Assembly (NCBI GenBank): GCA_903813345.2
Contig: CAIIXF020000012.1
Location: forward strand, 26,238,684 to 26,302,683
Length of the DNA: 64,000 nucleotides
Direction of reading: 5' to 3'
From: Owenia fusiformis
Lineage: Eukaryota; Annelida; Polychaeta; Sabellida; Oweniidae
The position numbers and the translations under genes are program-made. The first letter of the stretch is position 1; each line of letters starts with the position of its first letter. The notes beneath the pieces are model-generated. The model saw only the letters and a program-made list of their open reading frames with translations, made no database searches and had not been told where the DNA came from. Shown one piece after another: positions 32,501 to 43,648 of this stretch.

Positions 32501-35500
32501 TTTTAAAACCACATTTCTAGATGTAATTTTACATGTAGATTTCAAATATGATATTACTTTGACTGAATTTTGAATTTTTAATGACGTAAATCAAGATTAT
32601 TTCTACTCGCATCTGGGTTATTGAGGCCTAATGTTTAAAACTTACACGGATTCTTTTAATTCCGATGTATTTGCATTAGGGTATCTATTTTTGTTTAAAT
32701 GGCGTTTGTTACTGATTTATATTTACATTTCATCGTGTTAAATTGACAGTGAATTTATTTCACAACACAATCCGATTCAATAGCCAAGACAACATTTTAC
32801 CGTTGCGAAGCGACACAACAATATTGTCCGGTTATCGTTTCAGAAATTCCTTTAATTTGCTATCATATTATTTTGATTCATTAATCATTCATACTAAAAG
32901 ACTTTTTAATTTTAATGAACTTTTCTACCTAGGGCAATTAGGCTTATCGATAGTGTGACGTCATCTCAGGTCAATCTGACCACAGGAGAACTAAAAAATC
33001 AATCCACTCATTCAGTTTTTGTACATTTACCATGTCTTGTGAATAGAGCAAAATTGTTGTATTCTAATGGTGAACCAGAATTTGAAATTATTTCATGCTA
33101 TATAATGGACACAAGTTAAATCAACATAAGAAATAATCTTAATTGCTTCATTCAGTTCATGTGTAGCTTCCAAAAACAAAAGTTAAATCATGCATATTCG
33201 CAGATAACATTTAACTTGTATACAAATATAAAATAACACAAAATCGAGCCCCGATATATGTGCCATCTATTGGTGGCATTCATAGTCACTCAAAATCACA
33301 CTCCTTCGAACAAGAAACATTGCTTCTGGTTATTTACAATACTCTCAATAGTAGATTTTATATTTGATTAAGCTGATACTTCTCCTATAGTTGTATTGTT
33401 CTTATTTTAAGGTTATATAACTAAACGTATAACTGTAAAACTATTACTGTAAAAAAATATAGGACAGACTGTTGCTATATATTAGGTAAACTGAGGCACG
33501 CATGGGCTAGATTACAAGGAGGATTGGTCCCAGGGTTCCAACTCGATCTTCTTCCATCTATAGAGATGTCGTGATTACCAAATTCGAATTCAAACAGGCG
33601 ACTTTTTGTTAACTTTAGAATGTTAAATCGCGAGTGTTGGTCTTATTTCCGAACAAAACATTCCAAAATATACAAGCAATGATTGAGATATTAGTTCGAA
33701 TATTTTGCACTGTTGATGAATTTATAGTCAGTTATAATATCACAAAATAACGGCATTCTAACATTTTTATTGTTGGAAAATATCGAATTGCGTCCCTGGG
33801 ACCCAATCTTTCTTGGTTAGATTGTAAACAAATAACCATATTGATTATGGGTAATGTCACTATGTTTACCTCAATACCATGTCCTCTAGCTGATGACCAC
33901 CCGTCTTGAATAGATGGAGTAGTGATAGGTTTCTGAATGATTGGCTAACTTTACCGGACCCATGTTCACTGTACATATCAGTGAGATTTTCGTACAAACC
34001 GATCTCTTCCATCGTTGTTGCCCTTGAAAATAGAAATAAGTATATCGACTTTGAATTCTTAAAGCAGTCTGGGTTAAGTGGCTCTTGATTTTCTCATATC
34101 TTTATAGTGATTCTATAGAAACAATTAATTGTGTTATCTAATTCCATGTTACTTGCAATGTATCACACTCTAATTACTACAGAGAGGATTGCCCAGAATA
34201 GGCCTGCCTTATTGGCTGAGAAAATACATCAAAACCAAGAATAAGAAAGGGTATTCATACGGATGACTGCATACCTAAACGCATTTTGGTTGCACACAGT
34301 TACTGCTGGAAATGTCAGGGTTGTGTTGTAGTTGATCTTCACTGTTACAGACATCGGGTAGGAAAAGTAGTAGAGAAAGCTCGTAACCAGTTGATTTGTA
34401 AACAAGGCAAAACCTGTTACGACCAAGAAGAACCAAATCACTCTGGAAATAGAATTTACACAGTGTAATAGACAGGGTGGCACAGGAGAGAAAAGCTCCT
34501 TATTTGAATATCATACTTTGTATTGTTTCACTCATTATAAAAAATGAATTAAAGTATTCAAAAGGCAAATGCCAGACCAACACTATTCTGAAAAAAGATC
34601 GTAGAGTATGAAACAACCTGTATGATAATAATAGTCGGACACATGTGTAGATACTTTCAGTATCTGCAAGAAACTAGAAACAACGATAACCAGATCAATC
34701 AGACTCCGGTAGAAGAGGGGCGTGAATCCAGCAACGTACTATTTCAAAAATGCTGTCAATACGGATATTCTAAACTGAAACAAATGTAACAGTGATATGT
34801 TTGATTTTGAGATTATTATGGATAGATTGCTCCTAAATAATGAGTTCTACTTTTAATCAATTATAAGTGTATATATTTTTCTCGGGGAGGTATAATTGAT
34901 TGATTTAAATGATGCATTGTCTCCAAGGTCGGAATGATGCCTACAATCCAAGATATCACTGTTTGCAATTGTTTGTTCGGAGTTCTTTCACACATACACT
35001 GGTGATCCACTCGATTACGCTGGTTACCAAAACGAACCGTTTTGGTAACAAAATGTCGGAACGTCGAAGGCACGATTTTTCTTTTTTCCTTATTTCACGC
35101 GTTGTAGGCAGAATCCCCACGACGTTTTTTCTCACAACGTGCATCAGTATCATATGTTTTAGAAAGTGTACATGTTTGCTAAAAAATATCTCAGAGGACA
35201 ACAGAATCGTCGATTTACTTCCTCACTTAAGTTACATAAACGGTTTTTCGAAAAACAGTTAAGATCTGCACTTTTAACCCAAACCGTTTATGTAACTTAA
35301 ATGAGGAAGTAAATCGACGATTCTGTTGTCTTCTGAAGTATTTGTTGGCAAATATGTACAATTTCTTAAACATATGGTACTGATACACGTTTATGTTAAA
35401 CAATGTCGTGGGAATTCTGCCTACAACGTGTAAAATAAGAAAACGAGAAAAATCGTACCTTCCGGATGTTCCGACATTTTGTTACCAAAACGGTTCGTTT

Positions 35501-38500
35501 TGGTAACCAGCGTAATCGAGTGGATCACCAGTGACATATGTTATTTTCAAACGTCCATTATCTCTACACGTTTACTTTTAAGACCATGTGTTGAAAGATG
35601 GTTTCCCAAGCGTACTACGATGCGCAATAGTAGCACAACCACAGGTAACATTACGATATCCATGGTTGCATCTGGTATCTTCAAAACAGTAAGCCTGGCC
35701 TGTGTGTATTGTATTAATCTAGATGTCACCCCGACCCTTCTCGAGGAACTCTTATTATCCAATTAAGAATATAAGAAATGGTGTGAATTTGCACAAGGTA
35801 TTCAGTAAAATGATTGAATTTCATGCTGACACGACATATGTTTGCTAGAAATATTTAAAACATCTAATCAAACATTGAACGAATGGTGTATAAAAAGATA
35901 CGTTTTAACCAGTCAAGGACATATAATGTTAATGGCCTTTGCTTAACAAATTAATTTAATTGAACCTTATTTAGGAATATTGCATCTTAAGAGAATGGAT
36001 TGATTTAACTATCAAAAATGTTTAGAATATGACCTTTTGAAAAACATTAAGATAAGCTCGTGTTTCTTTTAGAACAAAGCCAGACTTGATTGAGTAATAG
36101 AAGTCTAATTTACTTTATCATAATAAAATCTCCCAAATCAGACATACGAAGAGATGCGATATATATGAAAACATTTTCAATATTCATGCAGTATATGCAT
36201 CACCAGGCTTCGTTGTTCCGATATTCTGAAGCAGAGGCGTCCCCAGGAATTCCCCAAAGGAATCTGCTAAAATACACTGCCATTCTATCAATCTACCAAA
36301 ACTGACGTTAAAGTGGATTGAATACCATGCACTTGGTTCTATATTGAATAGACTTGCAAATACCAGATATTTCATTTTGACTATTGTTCCATTTGAAAAC
36401 CGTGTCTGAATAGTATTGCCAAGGTATGTCGAAGATTATACCTTACGGTAATCACTGTTCCACAGCTGGATGAGCAAGAAGTTTAACCCTTTCCCGACGT
36501 GAATATAAGAGGAAAATGTTGTCCCCAGTGACGGATAAGTAAGAGTGTTTTTTAGGGGAAAACTGCAAAATACCTATGCCCTGGGACCTATACCTTGGAT
36601 TTCATCACTGATATACAATTTTTAGTAAGGGTTATCACATAAGAACAACTTGTCAAAATTTGGTGTAAAAATACTAAATAGAACTGGAGATATTGTCATT
36701 TCATTGATGTATATAAATAAAAAATAATGGTGCCAAAAGGAGCCTATCGTCCTGAAAGGTATTACATAATAGGGCTCCATATGGAGCCTATCGTCGTGAA
36801 AGGGTTAAAGAAAACATCTTCACTCAGAATGACTCTAACTGAAGTTGATGATACACTCTACTAACTCAAACATGATATTCACCATTGATGACACTAACTT
36901 AAATTGTAATGCATGTATTCGTTCCATAAAGTTAGTGTCATCCACCGTTTCAGATAGTGTCATTCCAACGTCATCATCAAATTCATTTAGAGTCATTCTA
37001 AGTGAGGTCTTTTTCTTTAAATGTCTCCAATATCGCGGATGTTTGAATGTTTTCTTATGGCTGTTTACAATCATGGCTTCATTAGTTTGCATGGCGAGAT
37101 AAATCAGAAGTTTATCGAAAATGAAATAATTTTGGCCACCATCTTGAATGATACGACAGTATAACAGAGTTATCCAGTTGTGGATAGTAATGTGAGAATT
37201 TAAAAAGATTTATGCCTGATTGACAAACGAGGTAGTGAATGATACGATATCGGTAATTCTGGTTCGCCTTTTTTGGTTTAATTAGCCTAAGATGACGTTT
37301 AGCAGAGATTCTATGGGCAAATGAACCATGTACTTGTACTCCCTTGCGAATTTGATTGATGAGAAAAAAGATAAGTCCACTTGTTCTTTCTAGCATCATT
37401 TGCATCTAGTCCCGTGAGATTTATTATTTAACAGTTAAATGACTTGCGATTTATCAGAGTAATCCGTCGAGATGTTTATTTGAATCTACTGACATTTAGA
37501 CCGTGTTTACCTCAAGTTCAATGTCAATAGTCCTACAAATAATAAGTAATAGACATGTTCATGGACTTATATTTTTCCTTAATACCGAATTTTTTAGTAA
37601 TACAAAAAAAGATTAATGAATTCAAAAATTGGAATATAAACCAAAATTTGATTACCATAGTGTATCATCAAAACTAAAAGAGACTTATGATTAATTGCTT
37701 TGTTCCGCGGCACCAAGCAGAACGATCTTTGCTTGAACGAATCTACTTGTTTAACTCAAGAACTAGTGACAAATAATGAGAACGATTTTTGTATAAGAAT
37801 CGAATGTACCCGAAAAACAAATGATCACCAAATAATGCTTCTTACTAAACTGACTTAAAATGTATTTGTAAACCCGTCCTCGTAATAAAGTTATTTATTT
37901 TAATCAATAGCAATATGGTTAAAAGTAATTATCGAATTCCACATTCTAGTATAACGTTTAAGTAAATTGATGAAAAATGGAAATGAAAACAAAAATTAAT
38001 ACAATACAATTGAATGGTGAATGGTGATCAAAGACTTGAATATTGAAAGTAATAGCCTATAATACGGATACAGTTGAGAATCAGACTAAGTATGCAATTC
38101 CCTAGTGGGTCACATATAACAAAATATAATTATACTAAATACATAGCTACTTCCAAATAATATCCGGTAAGACTTAATACCGGAATTTTATATCAAAATA
38201 TTCCTATTTATTTTCATCTCGGGAAATCATGTGTCAAATTTATTATAAATAATTTGCCCTTCATGATTGGTATAAATCTACAAGTGGTACCAAATTAGCT
38301 TTTTGTTGTATTTCTGAAGTCAAAAGTCCTCCAGACATCCAAAAATAATTATTTAACTTCGTTAGACTTTGTTCTTCAAAAGTGATAACAAATTCAAGTT
38401 AATCATTCGTGCCTGTTGAGTAGATGTGATTTATTGGATTGGATCACTGCTAACTGTCAATCCTAATGGTTTACAGTACAGAGGTTGTATGGTCGCAATG

Positions 38501-41500
38501 AGATCGGGTTGGTACTGATAGTGTTCATCGTCGTAGGCCACGATTTGTCCATCTTAAGTCATACTTTTTCTACAGATGGCAAAATAAGGGGACACCTCCT
38601 TTTCAATGAATTATGCAAGAGTTATTGGCAATCTGCAAAGTGCAAACATTGTTTTTGTCTCCTCCAAAAACCAAAAGAATACATACAAATTGGAAACTGG
38701 GGCTAATTTCCTACAAGATCGCACTGAGCTAAAGATGGCGCTATAACATAGACATGCACTGTACGAGTCGATAAATTCCCGGGTATTGTAACGCCATTAG
38801 ACTCAGGTTGAAAATTCAGTGTCATTTCTGAGATGAAATATTATAATTGCATCGTAAAAAGATTGTCCGCGAAATGACACGAGTATTTATTAGTCGCAAG
38901 GTTCCGTTAATTTGAACTGTGATTCAAGGAATATGTCAAATGATTTCTATATAAGGTTATCTATATAAGGTTATCGATAACCAAATAATTATAGGATATC
39001 CTATGATTTTGAGGAATATCATTTTTATCTACGAGGTGACATTGATATCTTCACGAGAGAGCGAAGCGAACGAGTGCACATATCAATATCACCGAGTTAC
39101 GATATCCTCCGGATATTTATTTTGCCAATAAATATCAAATTTATTTTTTCATGTTATCATACATTTAGTACACTAAGTGGAGGATAATACACTTTATTCA
39201 AACAATGCAGTCGTTATTTTGATGCAATTTAAGATACAAAATTCCATAAAGTCCAAAATGGCCGATAATACCTGTACGTCATTTTATTCCAAAAATCATT
39301 GTTGAAGAAATCCTGTGTTAAATATGAGAGAAAAATATGCTGAGTCAATTCGTATTATCAATTTCATATTACTTAGTATGTGTAAATATTTATTCTTGTT
39401 GATTTCATCCCAATTTATTCTCAAATCAAATTTTCTTATAATTGTTTCCTCAAATCTATACTGACCTCCAAAAGTTATCTTTCTCTCGTTGTATATATTG
39501 CCTACACACCATGGTAAGTGCTAACTCGGTGTTACTTGTAACCTTTTACATGTATGCCATAACTTTAGTGCTCAAATATTCAAGTTTATGCTATGTCAAT
39601 ATCGAAGTGCAATATTATATCATATTCTAGTAATCAAAATGCAGTAGATTATTTACTGAATTGATTTTCATGAGAATCTTTTCCTCAGGAACATATTGAA
39701 CCCTACTTTAATACATAAGCTCAAAAAGTCTGAATTTTACTGTGCAAATTTAATGATAATGTGATAAGTTAAATAAAATGTAGTAACTCCGATGGACATG
39801 ATTGTATGAATTATTCATTGAAAATAATTGCGCGATAACTTTTTGTAACGATACGTTGAATCTCTTACTTATATTTGATATTTGACTTTTTAATGTACTT
39901 TTTCCCATGAAGAGTGAACCTCATAAATTCGTTTTTTGCCCATCACTTCATCTCAAGAATTCTCAGTATTCCAAGTATTTTCATAATTACACTAGTTCAA
40001 GTATGTGACGTCAGAGACAACAGCAACAGGGTACCCGTAGCGTTCAATCTGAGACCATACTATGTTAATAGACACCCCATAGGGTCGGAAACAGTATGTT
40101 TTTACAGTTGATATAATGAGAATTATACACCAGCTTCCAGCCCTGTATATGCGAATATCAATTTGAACGATCAACGTTTTCTCGCATAATGTTTGATTTT
40201 TACGATATCCAAAGACAGGGACTTATATTGCAAACCTAACCTCAGCTTCAACTCCGATCATTTGATTGGCAAAAGCCCCCCCCCCCCCATTTCCTTTTTA
40301 CCTCTGATTCTGCAGCCTCAGAGTTCAGAAATAAAATGTCTAAACTGTACAATCAGGTTCTCTATTACACGATTGTATTGGTTAATTCGTTAGAAATAAA
40401 AGAAAGGTTTATAGTTAGGTGATAGCCATTTAAGAGACTCTAGACCTGTAGGAGGTAATATTTGGATCGAACTAAAGAATTCATTGCTTATTTATATGAA
40501 ATAAAATGATATTCTCTAAAAATTCGGGCCATAGTTCACATTGACAAATTCGACATAAATGTCGGAGGTCTGAGGTTCGTCCTACAAGATTTTACATTTC
40601 AGTCAAAATTGTTTGGAGAAATCTCTACTCAAAACTCAACTTTACTGTATCGTTCGATATTTTGAAATGGATTTTTGCGCCTTTATTGAATGAATTATTT
40701 TATTTTATACGGTTAATTAACACGATGACACGTAAAAGTTTCACGTATATAATTGATAAGAAACATGAATAGATCATTTAATTTTATTTCTTCTAGACCA
40801 CATAAATAAAAAATGGCCCGTGCCTAAATGTATTGTAAGGGTTTTCAGGAATTCGAAGGGGAAAATAAAAACGCACGTTTTATACCGATGACTGATTTCA
40901 CTAAGAAATAATACGTTGGCACTAATTCATCCCTTCAGGTTCATGTAATATTCATAAAACACGTGACTATACGATTGTTCAGTTGAAATCTAAGTGCACG
41001 ATAATTAGAGAAAATTGAATTATTTAGAAAAGTATGTAATGGGATGCTCTTAGAGTTCATTGAGACATTGAACACAGAATGTCAATACCACCTTCCATTA
41101 GCCAAGATAAATAGACTTATGTACAATAAATATGAGACACGAATCATTTATTGAATATAGACGTTGATTCTCAAGTATTAAATAGTCATTCAATTAAAAT
41201 AAATTAAAATAAAACGTACGATTTAAAGATGTGTCACTGTTTAATCATCAGGGATTTTATATTTTTTGTTTTATACATGCATTGTCTATTTATTATGGTA
41301 CATATTATGGTTGACATTATTATTTTTCTTCTTTTTATGCTCTTTAGTTTTTAACAAATTAAATGAGCAATACTAAACAAACAAACAAACAAACAAACAA
41401 ATGAATGAATAAATAAATTATTCGAAATAAATGAATAATAAATAGTAAATAAACACAAAAACGAATAAATAAATAATAATAATAAGTAAATAAATGAATA

Positions 41501-43547
41501 TAAATAAATAATAGATGAATAAACAAATCAACAAACAAACAAACAAACAAACAACTAAATAATAAATAATTAGATAGGCCTACTCAATAAGATCTCGATT
41601 TTGATTTCCAGAAATCTTTTGTTTGTACTCTAATAACCCTCCATTGCTAATGGAAAAATCACATCATAATTGCGCCGGACTGCTTAGAGATTTATGAGCC
41701 TACTCGATCGTGTTTTAAGGAAATCTGATTTTTCTCAATTAGATGATTAACAAAGACTGCCAGGTGGGTTGCTGCTTTTGAATAAGATGTGATTAGTCAG
41801 GTAAAAGTCACCATGATCTCTAATTTATATACAGGTTGGCAATCAAATATGTTTTTCCCCCTCAACTTTAACATCCACAAAATGTTGCATAACTTTTTTT
41901 GTCTACAGTATGATATCTGAATTGTTCTTTTTCACATTAAAACTAGGCTTCATGGAACAACTCTACAAGAAGTTTCAAATGACTAGCTCAACTTTGTGCA
42001 CTTGCACGCACAAAAGGTCATACTTGAAATCAAGGGAGAACATTTTTATTTGTTTTTGCAATACAACTCATTTAAAAACAGAATTTGGTGTATTTGGTGA
42101 TGATCACATCACCAGTCAGTAATACAGGTCATGTCGACCCAGACGAATTGATTTATAGCAAAGAAATATATTAAACAATGATTGGCTTATGTTTTCCATT
42201 TACTTGTTGACTTATCCATGAAAATAAATGTTTAAATTATAATAAATAAGATGTACTAATGTTTGATGAACACATATTGTCATTTAAGCTTTATATTTAG
42301 ATTACTATATCCAGATATTTCTTAGAAGCCTTTGTTAAAATATGTTCAAAAAAGGGAATGGAAAAACGATCATTTCTATTGTATGACATTCGCCTCTTTC
42401 GATAACATTGATTTGGGTCATAATAGGCTTCCAATGAGCATCGTGCAAGAGGACGATTAACATTACCATGACGTGTTCGAGATAATTGTGTGAAAATGTT
42501 GAAATATCTTGTAAAAACTACACGCTCTTCCCCATTGAAAAATAATTTTATCATGGAGATTTTATTGAACCTGAAGAAGCCTGTCTTTAGCTTTGTTACA
42601 TAAAATTAGCATATTAATTGTCTATTTAACTTGTTTTTTTTGAGAACTCGAAAGGATGCATGGATATTGTGTCATATGACAAACCCCCATTTGTTTACAT
42701 CAATAATTCATCATTTTTAACATCAATTTCCGACCCATTGTAATTGTTGAAAAAATTAGAAAAAATTGAGGTATTTTCAAGACGTCAATTTATATTTCCA
42801 GTCTTATTTTTTTCTTTAAAGATTGTGTAAATCGGGATTCAAACATAGAAAGGCTTGAACAAGTAATCCAGCGGGGGAATAAAGGTTGCCAAATTTTTGG
42901 AGGGGAGTGTAGTGTTCTGAGTACGATGGTTTGCAATATACACCGCATCGTCTCATACATCACAACTATGTTACAACCAATTAGATTGCGACAGGGGCAT
43001 TTCTTAAAACGAATAGACTACCTGCCTCGATTGACACAACTTCAGCTAGGATCATTCTTGCCCATTTTATGTAGTAATTTAGTTAATTTTAGAATTTTGA
43101 AATTGCTTCAATAATTTGCATTTCGTGCTTTAAATTGTTTCATTTATGCTATTTTCATTCAAACTTTTTAATCAGCAAAATCTATGACTTTTCGTGATTT
43201 CAGTAGCAATACCTTCTAAAGAAAAACGGCGTACTCTCTCCTATCTGCCGGACTCCGTGCACCGTTGTTGAGCCGCTGAAATCTCGCCATACTCGTCCCC
43301 AGTGCCCACTTCGGTCTTTCTTTGGCGGTGTTTGTTCGAAATCAAATAATTCCCCTGTCCGTAAATCCGTGTTTGAACGACCAGTCGCAACTCTCGGAAC
43401 TTCTCTCTCAGTATATGTAGCCATGTTTCTTTCATTGTGTCCCATCCCGACTAGCTCATTATTCTGTGAAACAGGCGTGTAGGCTGAGCCATGATCGATG
43501 TTATCACGACCCGGATTCTGACGAAATTTATGTAGTCGCTCAGCCAT
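26595..43547 (-). CDS. DEG/ENaC (ASIC-like) ion channel, paralogue 3, with giant extracellular insert
   Basis: Plasma-membrane cation channel subunit, the closest relative of paralogue 2. Ten coding exons: 43547-43213, 34442-34275, 34022-33870, 31844-31750, 31216-31005, 29946-29787, 29449-29393, 29034-27390, 26992-26901, 26707-26595, giving 1009 residues. Exons 2-10 have exactly the lengths of paralogue 2, and only exon 1 is longer (by 30 nt). Motifs: DFSGSTTVHGVRQIGES, TM1 beginning VIWFFLVVTGFALF, FPAVTVCNQNAFR, GTCYTFN, CGCRDLYVPQ, ELCDVYTYFNC, SDCPIPC, the roughly 500-residue insert, ENFLQMDIFMRELNYEQVEQ, then TM2 with SDIGGSLGLFVGAS and the C-terminal RVHCTGQ. The gene is larger only because its introns have gained repeats. 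It has no stops or shifts. A mariner-type element sits about 100 bp upstream of the ATG. Confidence 0.93.
27390..29034 (-). CDS. Exon 8 of paralogue 3: knuckle insert domain
   Basis: This 1645-nt exon is exactly as long as its counterpart in paralogue 2, with the same phases, and encodes the CPIPC region plus the large insert. Conservation between the copies is patchy. The segment from about RIWFHYNRGL through NERSLSHITTGFYAF to NTNCRETLQMIVQRE is almost unchanged even at silent sites. The stretch after YISKDMFKYSE differs at roughly half its positions. The two insert cysteines (NCRETL, MDCLKN) and most N-glycosylation sequons (NKT, NNT, NMT, NFT, NWT, NTS, NDT) are kept, while NRT is new. 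Equal length despite substitution argues for a folded, functional domain. Confidence 0.88.
30000..30237. mobile_element. Foldback MITE in intron 5 of paralogue 3
   Basis: Arms of about 62 bp: GCGAACATCAGTTCTGAG through CCACGATTCTGACATCGC at the left, and GCGATGTCAGAATCGTGG through GGTCAGAACTG at the right. The loop is about 115 bp and includes TCGCGA-rich sequence. The matching intron in paralogue 2 is only 143 bp and lacks it. Confidence 0.8.
30281..30715. mobile_element. Second inverted-repeat element in intron 5 of paralogue 3
   Basis: Terminal inverted repeats of about 31 bp: TATTATACCACTCTAAGT, then CAGTTG, mirrored at the right end. Inside are clustered GTATACACTCCA repeats, a loop-type motif GAGCGGAGCGAATGAG, and a direct duplication of CTAGAATCAAGTGACGTC at about 30536 and 30580. 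No coding capacity. Confidence 0.7.
30717..30862. repeat. Foldback hairpin with CGCTACGCTC loop
   Basis: TATAATGATTCATTCTGTAT, then ATCGTGC pairs with the complement ending at 30862. The centre is CTCGTTCGCTACGCTCAC. It abuts the previous element, so three inverted-repeat units lie head to tail in one intron. Confidence 0.8.
32183..32622. mobile_element. Probable MITE in intron 3 of paralogue 3
   Basis: Terminal inverted repeats of about 20 bp: AATTACCCAAATGCGAGTAG at the left and the complement of AATAACCCAGATGCGAGTAG at the right (2-3 mismatches). The 400-bp interior is AT-rich and non-coding. Only the termini support this call. Confidence 0.6.
34997..35533. mobile_element. 537-bp foldback element with 5-bp target duplication
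   Basis: The element begins CACTGGTGATCCACTCG and ends with its exact complement. It is a nearly full-length palindrome with arms of about 260 bp, meeting near 35265. It is flanked on both sides by ACATA (34992-34996 and 35534-35538), which I read as a 5-bp target-site duplication. It lies in intron 1 of paralogue 3 and has no coding capacity. Some arm regions have diverged, so it is not brand new. Confidence 0.85.
35578..35699 (-). other. Short cysteine-rich ORF, possible terminal exon
   Basis: After a possible acceptor (ATACACACAG) the minus strand reads QAYCFEDTRCNHGYRNVTC, GCATIAHRSTLGKPSF, ending NTWS and a TAA. Four cysteines in a C-x5-C-x8-C-x-C pattern look like a secreted fragment. 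No partner exon was found. It could be chance or a relic inside intron 1 of paralogue 3. Confidence 0.2.
36483..36808. mobile_element. piggyBac-type MITE (TTAA target)
   Basis: The element is flanked by TTAA at 36483-36486 and 36805-36808. Its inverted ends are CCCTTTCCCGACG and CGTCGTGAAAGGG. TTAA duplication plus CCCTTT termini is typical of piggyBac derivatives. The interior holds a direct pair of GGAGCCTATCGTC near the right end. No transposase. It lies in intron 1 of paralogue 3. Confidence 0.8.
36805..37020. mobile_element. TTAA-ended foldback sharing its TTAA with the piggyBac MITE
   Basis: It starts TTAAAGAAAACATCTTCACT and ends with the complement of TTAAAGAAAAAGACCTCACT. Arms of about 45 bp include AGAATGACTCTAA. 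Inner repeats ATGACACTAACTT/AAGTTAGTGTCAT extend the fold. Its left TTAA is the right TTAA of the neighbouring MITE. The long open frames here on both strands are consequences of the symmetry. Confidence 0.7.
38725..38800 (-). repeat. Dispersed repeat copy 2 (GGCGTTACAATACCCGGG)
   Basis: Reverse-orientation copy of the block at 16628-16706, sharing GGCGTTACAATACCCGGGAA, then TTTATCG and a TATAGCGCC segment. It is in intron 1 of paralogue 3. Confidence 0.6.
39011..39110. repeat. Foldback hairpin with GAGCGAAGCGAACGAG loop
   Basis: GAGGAATATC and CGAGGTGACATTGATAT on the left pair with ATATCAATATCACCG and GATATCCTC on the right, closing on AGAGCGAAGCGAACGAG. The loop motif resembles that of the hairpin at 30717-30862, although the arms differ. 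Confidence 0.75.
41371..41562. repeat. (AAAC)n/(AAAT)n compound microsatellite
   Basis: Runs of ACAA and ATAA/ATGA tetranucleotides extend for about 190 bp, with AAAC blocks at both ends and AAAT blocks in the middle. It generates a spurious minus-strand open frame rich in Leu, Phe and Tyr. Confidence 0.9.
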
Positions 43548-43648
43548 ATATTGTCTTGAATTTTCATCGCATCATTTTCCCTTTGTGTGGTAAAAATCAA
43601 ATTAACGCTTTTATTATATCACACTTATACATGTACAATGTACATGTA

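Noticed and set aside
36835-37102. Open frames on both strands over the same 260 bp
   Set aside because: They arise from the symmetry of a foldback repeat. The predicted proteins are near-mirror artefacts with no family features.
37112-37405. 97-codon minus-strand frame with basic composition, considered as a LINE fragment
   Set aside because: No reverse transcriptase or endonuclease motif is recognisable, and no supporting repeat structure was found.
41359-41550. Leu/Phe/Tyr-rich frame that could pass for a membrane protein
   Set aside because: It is the translation of an AAAC/AAAT microsatellite.
42297-42554. 85-codon minus-strand frame considered as a transposase piece
   Set aside because: No DDE-type motif or terminal repeats; the composition is not distinctive.
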